DNA from: Mesorhizobium sp. M1E.F.Ca.ET.045.02.1.1
GTDB lineage: Bacteria; Pseudomonadota; Alphaproteobacteria; Rhizobiales; Rhizobiaceae
NCBI RefSeq assembly: GCF_003952485.1
Contig: NZ_CP034447.1
Location: 6,586,501-6,650,500, forward strand
Reading direction: 5' to 3'
DNA length: 64,000 nucleotides
Shown here: piece after piece, positions 1-8,428 of the stretch
How positions within the stretch are numbered: position 1 is the stretch's first letter
Layout: each line of letters begins with the position of its first letter
Made by a program: the position numbers and the translations under genes
Notes under the pieces: generated by a model
Told to the model about the DNA's origin: nothing
Databases searched by the model: none
Seen by the model: the letters and a program-made list of their open reading frames with translations, nothing else

Positions 1-18
1 GATGACCAAAAAGAAGAC

Positions 19-53
19 GACCTCGGTAGAGCACTCCCTTGGTAAGGGAGAGA
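19..53 (+). other. tRNA-Thr(GGT)-like fragment
   Basis: The stretch has a GGTAGAGCAC D-arm half followed by a perfect 5-bp anticodon stem (CTCCC/GGGAG) closing a TTGGTAA loop, which would place anticodon GGT. No acceptor stem pairs around it and no TTCGAATC-type T-arm follows, so it cannot fold as a full tRNA. It is either a tRNA remnant, for example from an old integration event, or a chance match; it should not be counted as a functional tRNA. Confidence 0.4.
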
Positions 54-100
54 TCTACCATGTTGGACGAACGCTTGCCGGGATAGGCCGGCGGGACAGT

Positions 101-255
101 ACCCCCCTCTGGCCTGCCGGCCATCTCCCCCGCAAGGGGGGAGATCGGCAGCTTCGGCGCTGCCGCTCTCCTTTCAACGTCGGCGGTTTGCGAAACCGGC
201 GGCGACGTCCGATCTCCCCCCTGGTGGGGGAGAGGGCCGGCAGGCCAGAGGGGGA
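101..255. repeat. Palindromic mosaic repeat, copy 1
   Basis: The outer arms (CCCTCTGGCCTGCCGGCC on the left and its near-perfect reverse complement on the right) enclose two inner stems made of C-run/G-run blocks around GGGGGAGAT. The same modules recur at 11804-11956, 12919-13060 and 13971-14124. The arrangement resembles rhizobial intergenic mosaic elements. It contains no credible ORF. Confidence 0.85.
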
Positions 256-306
256 CGCGAAGGATCGCCTCCTTAACGCGAAGCAAGCTCTACTCGCGGA
301 GGCTCC

Positions 307-2271
307 ATGTTCGGCAAGATCCTGATCGCCAATCGCGGCGAGATCGCCTGCCGCGTCATCCGCACCGCGCGCAAGCTTGGCGTGCGCACCGTCGCCGTCT
401 ATTCGGACGCCGATGCCCGCGCCTTGCATGTCGAGATGGCCGACGAGGCGGTGCATATCGGCCACTCACCCGTCGGCGAAAGCTATCTGCGCGGCGACAA
501 GATCATTGCCGCGGCACTTGCCACGGGCGCGCAAGCCATCCATCCGGGCTACGGCTTCCTTTCGGAGAACCCCGACTTCGTCGACCAGGTGACCGCCGCC
601 GGGCTCGTCTTCATCGGGCCGTCCGCCGCCTCGATCCGCGCCATGGGGCTGAAGGATGCCGCCAAGCGGCTGATGGAAAAGGCCGGCGTGCCAGTGGTGC
701 CGGGCTATCACGGCGAGGCGCAGGAAATCGTGCTGCTCGCCTCCAAGGCGCGAGAGATCGGCTATCCCGTTCTGATCAAGGCGCGCGCCGGCGGCGGCGG
801 CAAGGGCATGCGGCGTGTCGACCATCCGGACGATTTCTCCGAGGCGCTGTCGGGGGCGCGGCGAGAGGCCAAGGCCGCCTTCGGCGACGACCGTGTGCTG
901 GTGGAAAAATATGTCGACAAGCCGCGCCACATCGAAGTCCAGGTGTTCGGCGACAATTTTGGCGGCGCGGTGCATCTGTTCGAGCGCGACTGCTCGGCGC
1001 AGCGCCGCCACCAGAAGGTGATCGAGGAGGCGCCCGCCCCCGGCATGACGCCCGAGTTGCGCGACGCGATGACGGAAGCCGCCGTGACGGCCGCCAAGGC
1101 AATCAACTACTCGGGCGCCGGCACGATCGAGTTCATCGTCGACGCCTCCGATGGTCTGAAAGCGGACCGCTTCTGGTTCATGGAGATGAACACGCGGCTG
1201 CAGGTCGAGCATCCCGTCACGGAGATGGTCACCGGCGTCGATCTGGTGGAGTGGCAGTTCCGTGTCGCCTCCGGTGAAAAACTGCCGAAGACGCAAGACG
1301 AGATCGTGCTTGCCGGACACGCTATCGAGGCGCGCCTTTATGCGGAGGACGCATCGAAAGGCTTCCTGCCGGCGACCGGCACGCTCCACCATTTGAAGTT
1401 CCCCGACGAGCCGCCCGAGGGCACCGCCATCCGCATCGAAACCGGCGTGCGGGCCGGCGATGCGATCTCGCCCTTTTACGATCCGATGATCGCCAAGCTT
1501 GTGGTCCACGCTGAGCACAGAACCGCCGCGCTCGCGGCGTTGCGCGATGCGCTTGGCCGGACCGAAGTCGCCGGCTCGATCGTCAACACCGCCTTCCTTG
1601 CGGCGCTCGCCGCGGACGACGATTTCGTGGCGGGCGATGTCGACACCGGCCTGATAGGCAGGCATCAGGACGCTCTCGTCGCCGTCGCAGCGCCAAGCGA
1701 TGAAGCGATAGCGGCGGCGGCGCTGGCGGCGACAGATGCAGGCGCGCCGGGTCCCGCCGCCGATCCGTGGTCCTCGCTTGTTGGCTACACACATTTCCAT
1801 ACGCTTTCACGACGCACCCGCCTGCGCTACGGCGAGGAGAACATCCTGGCCCGCGTCTCGGCGCGGCCGGACGGCCGCTTCCAGGTGGCGCTGGAGGCGC
1901 CGCATGACGCGATCAATTCGCATGATCTGCGGAATTTGCCGCGCACCGCCCGCTGGCCGGGCCACGTCACCGTGTTCGAAGGCGCGGTCGGCTACACCTT
2001 CGCGGTGCCCGATCCGCTGGCCAAGGCGGACGAGGCCGCGGCCGCCTCAGGCAGCCTGCGCGCGCCGATGCCGGGGCTGGTCAAGCTGGTGCGCGCGGCA
2101 GCGGGTGACACGGTGATCAAAGGCCAGCCGCTCCTGATCCTCGAGGCTATGAAGATGGAACACACCATCGCCGCCCCGCATGACGGGGTGATCGCCGAGA
2201 TCGCGGCCGAAGGCGCGCAGGTGAGCGACGGCACGGTGCTGGTGCGGTTCGCGGAAGAAGGGCAAGGCTGA
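307..2271 (+). CDS. Biotin-dependent acyl-CoA carboxylase, biotin carboxylase/BCCP subunit
   Basis: The 654-residue protein carries out the ATP-dependent carboxylation of biotin for an acyl-CoA carboxylase. It opens with the biotin carboxylase signature ILIANRGEIACRVIRTA. An ATP-grasp domain follows with the glycine loop GGGGKGMR near residue 165, and the catalytic RLQVEHPVTE motif lies near residue 300. The C-terminal biotinyl domain has EAMKMEH, with the biotin-accepting lysine at residue 616. The length and fused BCCP match alpha subunits of methylcrotonyl-, geranyl- or propionyl-CoA carboxylases. Methylcrotonyl-CoA carboxylase (leucine breakdown) is the likeliest, but the beta subunit is not in view, so substrate is inferred. 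A GGAGG ribosome site precedes the ATG. It probably acts in the cytoplasm as part of an alpha/beta complex. Confidence 0.92.
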   Translation: MFGKILIANRGEIACRVIRTARKLGVRTVAVYSDADARALHVEMADEAVHIGHSPVGESYLRGDKIIAAALATGAQAIHPGYGFLSENPDFVDQVTAAGLVFIGPSAASIRAMGLKDAAKRLMEKAGVPVVPGYHGEAQEIVLLASKAREIGYPVLIKARAGGGGKGMRRVDHPDDFSEALSGARREAKAAFGDDRVLVEKYVDKPRHIEVQVFGDNFGGAVHLFERDCSAQRRHQKVIEEAPAPGMTPELRDAMTEAAVTAAKAINYSGAGTIEFIVDASDGLKADRFWFMEMNTRLQVEHPVTEMVTGVDLVEWQFRVASGEKLPKTQDEIVLAGHAIEARLYAEDASKGFLPATGTLHHLKFPDEPPEGTAIRIETGVRAGDAISPFYDPMIAKLVVHAEHRTAALAALRDALGRTEVAGSIVNTAFLAALAADDDFVAGDVDTGLIGRHQDALVAVAAPSDEAIAAAALAATDAGAPGPAADPWSSLVGYTHFHTLSRRTRLRYGEENILARVSARPDGRFQVALEAPHDAINSHDLRNLPRTARWPGHVTVFEGAVGYTFAVPDPLAKADEAAAASGSLRAPMPGLVKLVRAAAGDTVIKGQPLLILEAMKMEHTIAAPHDGVIAEIAAEGAQVSDGTVLVRFAEEGQG

Positions 2272-2363
2272 AACGCCCGTTCGGTTTGTCTCGTTAACGA
2301 GACAAAATAGTTGGGTATGGCGGGACGGCGCCGGCGTCGTAGAGCGCCGACCGCCGCCAAAAA

Positions 2364-2393
2364 GAAAATGGCCGGACGAGACCGGCCATTTTC
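2364..2393. terminator. Bidirectional intrinsic terminator
   Basis: A perfect 12-bp stem (GAAAATGGCCGG and its complement) encloses a 6-nt loop. The A and T runs at the ends serve both strands. It lies between the convergent carboxylase gene and the binding-protein gene, as expected for a shared terminator. Confidence 0.85.
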
Positions 2394-2411
2394 ACTTACC
2401 TGACGGATCGC

Positions 2412-3533
2412 TTACGGCTTGATCGGCGCGTATTTGCCGTCATGCCACTGGTTGATGTCGTAGCTGGCGTTCTTCAGGTCGCCCTTCTCGTCGAAGATGA
2501 CGTCGCCGACGACGGTGCTGATCGGCTTGCCGTCCTTCAGTGCCTCGGCGACTTTGGCCGGATCGTCGGTGCCGGCGCGCTTGACGCCTTCGGCAACCGC
2601 CTGGATCACGGCGTAGGAGAACAGCGTGAAGCCTTCCGGGGTGAAGCCGCCGGCCTTGATCTTGGCCACGGCGTCCTTGGCTTCCGGCTTGGCCTGCGGA
2701 TCGGACGGGAAGACGAACATGGTGCCTTCGCCGGCCGGGCCGGCGACCTGCCAGAATTCCGGCGTGGCGATCGAGTCCGGCATGATCAGCTGGAACTTGA
2801 CGTTCTGCTCGGCAGCCTGGCGCAGGATGAGGCCGGCCTCGGGATGGTAGCCGCCGAAATAGACGACATCGGCCTTGAACTCCTTCAGCTTGGTGACCAA
2901 AGCCGAATAGTCCTTCTCGCCAGCATTGATGCCTTCGTAGTCGACCTCCTTGAGGCCGCCGGCGTTCATCGTCGCCTTGACCACATCGGCAACGCCCTGA
3001 CCGTAGGCGCTCTTGTCGTGCAGGACGACGACGTTCTTGCCGGCATATTTCTTGGCGATCCACGGGCCGATGAAGGCGCCCTGCGCGTCGTCACGCGTGT
3101 AGAGGCGCATGATCGTCGGCCAGCCAGACTTGGCCGCGGCGTCGGTCAGCACCGGGTTGGACGAGGCAGGGCTCATCATCAGCGTGCCGGATTCAGCATA
3201 GACAGCGGAAGCCGGAATGCTCGAGCCCGAGCAGGCATGGCCATCGACGAACTTGATGCCGTTGGCGACGATGCGGTTGGCCACCGAAACCGCCTGCTTC
3301 GGGTCGCACTGGTCGTCCTCGATATCGAGCTTGATCTGGGAGCCGTTGACGCCGCCGGCAGCGTTGATGGCGTCGGCGGCGGCCTTCGCGCCCTGCTTGA
3401 ACTGGTCGCCGATCGTGGCGAGCTGTCCGGTCATCGGGCCGACCACCGAGATGGTGATGTCGTCGGCGAAAGCAACCGATGCGCTCATCATCAGGCCCAA
3501 TGCGGCCGCGCTCAAAATACCCAATCTTTTCAT
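2412..3533 (-). CDS. Branched-chain amino acid ABC transporter substrate-binding protein
   Basis: This 373-residue protein is a periplasmic binding protein of the LivK/LivJ type (Peripla_BP_6 fold). The start MKRLGILSAAAL gives a Sec signal peptide cleaved after SVAFA, and the mature protein begins DDITISVVGPMTGQ, typical of the family. A strong GGAGGAG ribosome site lies just upstream, so the longer in-frame extension to 3683 is rejected. No permease or ATPase gene is adjacent, so it is a solo binding protein that must use transporter subunits encoded elsewhere. Leucine, isoleucine or valine are the usual ligands, but related proteins bind other amino acids or amides. Proximity to an acyl-CoA carboxylase suggests, but does not prove, a link to branched-chain amino acid use. 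Confidence 0.9.
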   Translation of the reverse strand: MKRLGILSAAALGLMMSASVAFADDITISVVGPMTGQLATIGDQFKQGAKAAADAINAAGGVNGSQIKLDIEDDQCDPKQAVSVANRIVANGIKFVDGHACSGSSIPASAVYAESGTLMMSPASSNPVLTDAAAKSGWPTIMRLYTRDDAQGAFIGPWIAKKYAGKNVVVLHDKSAYGQGVADVVKATMNAGGLKEVDYEGINAGEKDYSALVTKLKEFKADVVYFGGYHPEAGLILRQAAEQNVKFQLIMPDSIATPEFWQVAGPAGEGTMFVFPSDPQAKPEAKDAVAKIKAGGFTPEGFTLFSYAVIQAVAEGVKRAGTDDPAKVAEALKDGKPISTVVGDVIFDEKGDLKNASYDINQWHDGKYAPIKP

Positions 3534-3914
3534 GGCAATAAGAACTCCTCCACTTGCGCGCGGCCGTGCCGGCCACGCTGTTCCTGAGAGCCGGGACAAT
3601 TCCACCCTTCGCCGGAACTGTCGAGAGGACAATACATACCGCTTTGGTTCATTTCGGCCAGGATTTCTTGGGCCAAGCCGCACTCAGCCGCGGCCGGGCG
3701 GAACGCCTAAAATGCAAAAGCCGCGCCGGCCTTGTCCCGGCCGGTCGCGGCTTTTGCAGTCGAGCTTTCCCGGCGCCCCCGCGCCTGAACCCGCTCGCTT
3801 CCCTGTGTCTGCGCAGCTAGGCAAAGTCTTGCCTGCCGCGTTCTTGCTCTTGTCAACCGGCCGTCTTTCTGCGGCCTTGTCCCCTGAAGACTTTCGGACC
3901 TCGGGCCTACAAGG
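3534..3914. other. Intergenic region upstream of the binding protein
   Basis: This stretch should hold the promoter of the binding-protein gene and the terminator of the Sel1-like gene (hairpin at 3714-3757). No further gene was recognised; open frames here are extensions or shadows. Confidence 0.6.
3714..3757 (-). terminator. Terminator hairpin of the Sel1-like gene
   Basis: A long stem (GCAAAAGCCGCG, then CCGGCC) with a single mismatch closes on a short TTGTCCC loop. Flanking A/T runs are present on both strands. It lies downstream of the minus-strand gene at 3915. Confidence 0.7.
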
Positions 3915-4181
3915 TCAGTGCATCGTCATCCATTCGCGCGCTTCGCGCAGCGCCTTGGCGATCTCGACCTTCGACATCGTGGCCGAGAGTTCCGAGCGCA
4001 GTTCGGCGGCGCGGAGCGAACCCTTGATCGCGGCGATGTTGAACCATTTGTGGGCGGCAACGACGTCGGTCTCGCAGTCGCGGCCGGTCGCATACATCAT
4101 GCCCAGTTCGAAAAGAATGTCGGCCTGGGCAGTTGCCCCCATGGCGCCGAAGCCGGCCTCGAGCATTTCAAAACGTGCCAT
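3915..4181 (-). CDS. Small Sel1-repeat (SEL1/TPR-like) protein
   Basis: The 88-residue protein has one Sel1-type repeat: a helix with LGMMYATGRD, then VVAAHKWFNIAAIKGS, which matches the A/G-rich repeat pattern LGxxYxxGxGVxxDxxxAxxWxxxAA. It has no signal peptide or membrane segment, so it is probably cytoplasmic. Proteins with one or two Sel1 repeats usually mediate protein contacts, and the partner here is unknown. A charged helix (VEIAKALREAREWM) closes the protein. The gene stands alone, with a terminator hairpin at 3714-3757. Confidence 0.75.
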   Translation of the reverse strand: MARFEMLEAGFGAMGATAQADILFELGMMYATGRDCETDVVAAHKWFNIAAIKGSLRAAELRSELSATMSKVEIAKALREAREWMTMH

Positions 4182-4617
4182 TTCAATCCCCTGTCTGGCT
4201 CCCGAGAGCTGCCTCCTTCTGTCCCAGTTGTCCCTTGGGGCGGGCCGCTCTTTCGATGCTTTCGAGAATGACGGCTGGCCTTGAATCCGTCGTTAAATGG
4301 CTTGCTTAATTTGAAGAAAACAAAGCTAAAACAAGAGGTAAACGCGGAAAACTGTTAAGCATAGGAACCCAGCAATTGCGCCTTTTTGCGTTAAATTCGA
4401 CGAAAATTTCGGGGGCCGCAATCAAGACTTCGCTAACCACGGAAACCGAAGCCTTTTCCGCTCGCGTTCAGTTTCAGTGACTAGCGCAGCTAAAAATCCT
4501 TGCAACCTTCCGTGGCGGCACCGCTTTCGTTTTGGCGGCGGCTGGATTAGCTTTACCTTTGCGTAAGGGACAGAGAGGCGGAACGAGCCCCGCCTGAATT
4601 CTGAAGGGAGGATAAAC
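4182..4617. other. AT-richer intergenic region
   Basis: This 436-bp stretch is richer in A/T than its surroundings, notably at 4290-4410. It probably holds divergent promoters for the Sel1-like gene (minus) and the DUF2147 gene (plus). I see no supported ORF and no clear protein-binding motif in it. Confidence 0.5.
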
Positions 4618-4959
4618 ATGTTTCGAAAAGTGAGCCTGGCCCTGGCGGCCACCTTGATGATTGCGGGTGCTGCATGGGCCGACCCGATCGAAGGCAATTG
4701 GAAGACGCAGGCCGGCTCGACGGCGGCGATCGCCGGCAGCGACTCGTTCTCGATCACGCTGAAGTCCGGCAAATATGCCGGCAAAACCATCGGTTCCTTC
4801 AAGGCAGCCGGCGACAACAAGTACACCGGCACCATAACCGACCCGGAAACCGACAAGACCTATTCCGGCAAGGCAACGATTTCCGGCGCCTCGCTCAAGA
4901 TGAGCGGCTGCGTGCTGGGCGGGCTGATCTGCAAGAGCCAGACCTGGCACAAGCTCTGA
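4618..4959 (+). CDS. DUF2147 secreted protein
   Basis: The 113-residue protein starts with a clear Sec signal peptide (MFRKVSLALAATLMIAGAAWA). The mature part begins DPIEGNWKTQAG and continues with the beta-rich DUF2147 pattern (DPIxGxWxT, ITDPETxKTYxGKA, LKMSGC, LGGLICKSQTW). Two cysteines near the C-terminus (SGCVLGGLIC) could form a disulphide in the periplasm. DUF2147 proteins are small lipocalin-like periplasmic proteins of unknown function that are common in rhizobia. A GGGAGG ribosome site precedes the ATG and a terminator follows at 4984. Confidence 0.85.
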   Translation: MFRKVSLALAATLMIAGAAWADPIEGNWKTQAGSTAAIAGSDSFSITLKSGKYAGKTIGSFKAAGDNKYTGTITDPETDKTYSGKATISGASLKMSGCVLGGLICKSQTWHKL

Positions 4960-4983
4960 TCGCCGCTTGAATGACCTGATGAA

Positions 4984-5012
4984 CGGGGCCGCGCGGCCCC
5001 GTCTTCTTTTTA
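4984..5012 (+). terminator. Intrinsic terminator after the DUF2147 gene
   Basis: A 9-bp perfect GC stem (CGGGGCCGC/GCGGCCCCG, no spacer) is followed by a T-rich tract, TCTTCTTTTT. Confidence 0.85.
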
Positions 5013-5075
5013 GGCCCCGTTTTCTTTTCAGGCGCCCTTTCGAAGCGCATTGCCGGACGCGGCGGTTTCCAGCGG

Positions 5076-5105
5076 CTGAAGCTCGTCGCCGGCGACGAGC
5101 TTCAG
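5076..5105. repeat. Perfect 30-bp palindrome
   Basis: CTGAAGCTCGTCGCC is followed directly by its exact reverse complement, with no spacer. A T-rich stretch follows on the plus strand. It could act as a terminator, or it could be a remnant of a palindromic repeat. Confidence 0.7.
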
Positions 5106-5118
5106 GTTCTTGTCTTTC

Positions 5119-5163
5119 CGCACGTCGTTTCCCAAAACCGCTGCACACTTTTGGCGACCTGCG
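5119..5163. repeat. Dispersed repeat family A, copy 1
   Basis: The core is CGTCGTTTCCCAAAACCGCT followed by GCACACTTTTGGCGAC. Near-identical copies lie at 38120-38168 (inverted) and 45844-45893, always outside genes. Confidence 0.8.
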
Positions 5164-5271
5164 TCAGCCAGATCGCGACCGTATCAATCATTTTGAACGG
5201 TAGATGAATACCGGTCTCAGAACCGGTTCAGAGGCATTCGGGCATTCTCCTCGCCATTGAAGGAGAGACCA

Positions 5272-5424
5272 ATGCTTGTCCGCCGCTTCACCATCGTCTG
5301 CCTGCTGATGAGCCTGTTCGGCATGGTCTTCGCCATCCTCGTGGCCGAAGCCGGCCGTCCGGCCCGCTCGTCGGGAATGGCCGACACCTGCCGGCTGGAC
5401 TGCATGAACCATTTCGACCGCTGA
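5272..5424 (+). CDS. Small exported or membrane-anchored protein (50 aa)
   Basis: The 50-residue ORF begins MLVRRFTIVCLLMSLFGMVF, a positively charged N-terminus followed by a 16-20 residue hydrophobic segment. A short hydrophilic tail follows, with two cysteines spaced CRLDC. A good AAGGAGAG ribosome site lies seven bases before the ATG, which is the main reason to accept this gene. Function is unknown. It lies 32 bp before a second small exported ORF on the same strand, so the two could be co-transcribed. Confidence 0.6.
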   Translation: MLVRRFTIVCLLMSLFGMVFAILVAEAGRPARSSGMADTCRLDCMNHFDR

Positions 5425-5456
5425 AACGACCAATACTCGAAACCGGAACCACCACC

Positions 5457-5651
5457 ATGAACCGCATCGCTACCTCGACCCTCCAGACCCTTCGGCTCCT
5501 GCCGCGGGCGATGCTCATCCTGATGCTGCTTGCCGCTCCCGTGCTGGCGGTGCCGATGATGCGCGCCGACACCGGCTCGATCATCGAAGCGCCGACGCCG
5601 AAGAAGGCGGGCGTCGGCTTCGTGCTGCTGGTCAGCCTGCAGCGCGGCTGA
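5457..5651 (+). CDS. Small exported protein (64 aa)
   Basis: The 64-residue ORF has a charged start and a hydrophobic stretch LPRAMLILMLLAAPVLA, consistent with a signal peptide or anchor. The short mature tail is about 33 residues with a PTPKKAG motif and a second weakly hydrophobic end. The ribosome site is poor, so confidence is moderate. It follows another small exported ORF in the same direction. No family was recognised. Confidence 0.5.
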   Translation: MNRIATSTLQTLRLLPRAMLILMLLAAPVLAVPMMRADTGSIIEAPTPKKAGVGFVLLVSLQRG

Positions 5652-5736
5652 CACGGTCGAAGAAAAATACGCCGCAGGGCGAGCTTCGCGTCCGCCTCCC
5701 CCTCCCAAGTGCTCGTCCAAATCCCTATATTGGGCC

Positions 5737-7239
5737 ATGGAAAAGCGAATCTACCCCCAAGCCATCGAATCGGTCGTCATGCCGGAGCCTTTCGGCAGGC
5801 AGAGCTTCGACGACGCCAAGAAGGCGGTCGCGGCGCTGCAGAGGCTCTACGACCGCAACACCAAATTCCTGCGCGATTCCTTCGCCGAACTCGCGGCCGG
5901 CGGCGACGAGAGCAAGCGCTACCGCGCCTTCTATCCGCAGATCGGCGTCACCACGACCTCGTTCACCCAGATCGACTCGCGCCAAGCCTACGGCCATATG
6001 CCGACGCCTGGGCATTTTGCCACCACCATCACCCAGCCGCAGCTTTTCGAGAGCTACCTCGTCGAACAGCTTCGGCTCATCATGCGCAATCACGGCGTGC
6101 AGGTGACGGTGTCGGAATCGACAACGCCGATCCCGTTGCATTTCGCCTTCCTGGAAGGCACCTATGTCGACGGCACGGCGGCCGAGCGCATCAAGCGGCC
6201 GATCCGCGACCTGTTCGACGTGCCGGACCTCGACGGCACCGACGACCAGATCGCCAACGGCACCTTCGAGGTGGCGTTCGGCGAGCCGAGGCCGCTGGCG
6301 CCATTCACCGCGCAGCGCATCGACTATTCGCTGCACCGGATGTCGCATTACACGGCGACCAGCCCGCAGCATTTCCAGAACTTCGTGCTGTTCACCAACT
6401 ACCAGTTCTACATCGACGAGTTCGTCGCGCGTGCCCGGGATCTGATGGAAAAGGGCGGAGGCGGCTACAGTGAATTCGTCGAACCGGGCAATGTGGTGAC
6501 AAAGGCCGGAGCCGGCGCGCCGAGCGACGGCACGCCGCCTCCGCGCCTGCCGCAGATGCCGGCCTATCATCTGAAGAAGCCGGGCCATGGTGGCATCACC
6601 ATGGTCAATATCGGCGTCGGCCCCTCCAACGCCAAGACCATCACCGATCATATCGCGGTGCTTCGGCCGCATGCCTGGGTGATGCTCGGCCACTGCGCTG
6701 GCCTGCGCAACACGCAGGCGCTGGGCGATTATGTGCTGGCGCATGCCTATGTGCGCGAGGACCATGTGCTGGACGACGACCTGCCGGTCTGGGTGCCGAT
6801 CCCGCCGCTGGCGGAAATCCAGGTGGCGCTGCAGGAAGCGGTGGCCGAGGTCACGGGCCTGTCCGGCTACGACCTCAAGCGCATCATGCGCACCGGCACC
6901 GTCGCCACCATCGACAACCGCAACTGGGAACTGCGCGACCAGCGCGGACCGGTGCAGCGCCTGTCGCAGTCCCGCGCCATCGCGCTCGATATGGAATCGG
7001 CGACGATCGCGGCCAACGGCTTCCGCTTCCGCGTGCCTTACGGCACGCTGCTGTGCGTCTCCGACAAGCCGCTGCACGGCGAACTGAAGCTGCCCGGCAT
7101 GGCGACCGAATTCTACAAGCGGCAGGTGGCGCAGCATCTCACCATCGGCATCAGGGCGATGGAGAAGCTGGCCGAAATGCCGATGGAGCGGCTGCATTCG
7201 CGCAAGTTGAGAAGTTTTTCCGAGACGGCCTTCCAGTAG
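5737..7239 (+). CDS. amn: AMP nucleosidase
   Basis: The 500-residue protein hydrolyses AMP to adenine and ribose 5-phosphate in the cytoplasm and helps set the adenylate pool. The N-terminal part (about residues 1-200) is the AMP nucleosidase-specific domain. The C-terminal part is a nucleoside phosphorylase fold with GHGGITMVNIGVGPSNAKT and the later segment ALDMESATIAANGFRFRVPYGTLLC. The ALDMESATIAAN motif contains the conserved Glu and Asp region of the phosphorylase superfamily. The length fits the family (about 480-500). It stands alone, and the ATG at 5737 is the first good start after a short gap. Confidence 0.95.
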   Translation: MEKRIYPQAIESVVMPEPFGRQSFDDAKKAVAALQRLYDRNTKFLRDSFAELAAGGDESKRYRAFYPQIGVTTTSFTQIDSRQAYGHMPTPGHFATTITQPQLFESYLVEQLRLIMRNHGVQVTVSESTTPIPLHFAFLEGTYVDGTAAERIKRPIRDLFDVPDLDGTDDQIANGTFEVAFGEPRPLAPFTAQRIDYSLHRMSHYTATSPQHFQNFVLFTNYQFYIDEFVARARDLMEKGGGGYSEFVEPGNVVTKAGAGAPSDGTPPPRLPQMPAYHLKKPGHGGITMVNIGVGPSNAKTITDHIAVLRPHAWVMLGHCAGLRNTQALGDYVLAHAYVREDHVLDDDLPVWVPIPPLAEIQVALQEAVAEVTGLSGYDLKRIMRTGTVATIDNRNWELRDQRGPVQRLSQSRAIALDMESATIAANGFRFRVPYGTLLCVSDKPLHGELKLPGMATEFYKRQVAQHLTIGIRAMEKLAEMPMERLHSRKLRSFSETAFQ

Positions 7240-7362
7240 CCAGCGGCGCGGCGAGGCAATTCGCCGTCTTGCAAGGGCCGCAATTTGGCCGATAAGCAGG
7301 CCAGAGCGAGACTATCTCGCTCCAAACAGATTGCCGGCGGCATTCGGCAGGCCAAGACCGAG

Positions 7363-8400
7363 ATGACAACAGGCGGCGCGCGCTCGAACATGACGGCTGG
7401 GGTGGCATTCCTGGCGATGATGGCACTGTCGGCTGCGCTGCTGGCCGGGTTCCTCGGCGCGCTGCACCCTGCGCTCGATTCCTTCTCGCATTTCCGCATT
7501 CACCTGAGCGTGCTTACGGCGCTGCTGGCGCTGGCGCTGCTGGCCAGCTCCTATCGGCTGCAGGCGACAGCGGTGCTGCTCTTCGCCATCGCCAGCTTCG
7601 CCACGACGGCTAGCGCCTTGCCCAAGCTGTGGCCGCAACAGGCGATCGCCAGACCCGCCGACCGGATCGTCTACAGCCTGCTGCAGATGAATTTGCGCTT
7701 CGACAATCCGACGCCGAAGAAGGTGCTTTCGCTGATCGGCCGGACCAATCCTGATGTGATCACCCTCGACGAGGTGTCGGGGATGTGGACGACCGAGCTT
7801 GGCTATATCACCGGCGCCTATCCCTACCGCATCCTCTGCCCCTACCCCAACGGCGTATTCGGCGTCGCGCTGCTCTCGCGCCGGCCCTTCGCCGCCGGCA
7901 CAGCGCCGCATTGCGAACCGCGCGGTGCGATGGCGACCGCGACGATCGATTTCGGCGGAACCGGAGTCGACGTCGCCGCGATCCATTTGAGCTGGCCCTG
8001 GCCGCTCGAGCAGTACTGGCAGATCGGCGAGTTGTCGGAACCGCTGACCGCGCTCGGCGAAACGGCGATCGTGGCCGGCGACTGCAACGCCGTGCCCTGG
8101 AGCGCGGCCGTGCGGCGCGTCGCTTCGCTCGGCAAGCTGACGGTGATGCCGTCAGCCGGGCCGACCTGGATCCACCGGAAGCTGCCCGACTTCCTGCGGC
8201 GCTTCGCCGGCCTGCCGATCGACCAGGTGTTCAGCAAGGGCGGGGTGACGATCCATTCCGCGACCCGGCTGGAAGACACCGGCTCGGATCATCTGCCGGT
8301 GCTGATCGAGTTCTCGCTGCGGTCCGACGACAGAGGACCCAAGGACGAGCATGAGACGGCGCTGGCTTCTCTCGTGCGGCTCGGGAAGACACCGGGTTGA
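7363..8400 (+). CDS. Membrane-anchored endonuclease/exonuclease/phosphatase family protein
   Basis: The 345-residue product begins with three predicted hydrophobic segments in its first ~100 residues (around FLAMMALSAALLAGFLGAL, LSVLTALLALALLASSY and AVLLFAIASFATTA). An EEP-fold hydrolase domain follows, probably facing the periplasm. Visible EEP motifs are LLQMNLRF, the acidic DEVSG after NPDVITL, AGDCNAVPWS and the C-terminal GSDHLPVLIEF, which carries the catalytic Asp-His. The family includes phosphodiesterases, sphingomyelinases and nucleases; rhizobial proteins with this layout are uncharacterised. The start at 7363 is chosen over 7285 because the extra 26 residues look non-coding. It is convergent with the DUF922 gene. 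Confidence 0.8.
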   Translation: MTTGGARSNMTAGVAFLAMMALSAALLAGFLGALHPALDSFSHFRIHLSVLTALLALALLASSYRLQATAVLLFAIASFATTASALPKLWPQQAIARPADRIVYSLLQMNLRFDNPTPKKVLSLIGRTNPDVITLDEVSGMWTTELGYITGAYPYRILCPYPNGVFGVALLSRRPFAAGTAPHCEPRGAMATATIDFGGTGVDVAAIHLSWPWPLEQYWQIGELSEPLTALGETAIVAGDCNAVPWSAAVRRVASLGKLTVMPSAGPTWIHRKLPDFLRRFAGLPIDQVFSKGGVTIHSATRLEDTGSDHLPVLIEFSLRSDDRGPKDEHETALASLVRLGKTPG

Positions 8401-8428
8401 CGTAGCGATCCTTCGCAGCATCGCGCCG

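Larger units (their letters stand above)
1..306. other. Left-edge intergenic region
   Basis: No convincing gene is visible before the carboxylase at 307. Positions 19-53 resemble the D-arm and anticodon arm of a tRNA-Thr, and 101-255 is a palindromic mosaic repeat. A short open stretch in frame 1 that ends with TAA at 43-45 could be the tail of an upstream gene, but it is too short to judge. Confidence 0.6.
4960..5271. other. Intergenic region with hairpins and a dispersed repeat
   Basis: The stretch holds the DUF2147 terminator, a perfect 30-bp palindrome at 5076-5105 and a copy of dispersed repeat family A at 5119-5163. No gene is supported. Confidence 0.6.

Noticed and set aside
19..95. 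Complete tRNA-Thr gene
   Set aside because: There is no T-arm or acceptor pairing after the anticodon arm, so only a fragment can be claimed.
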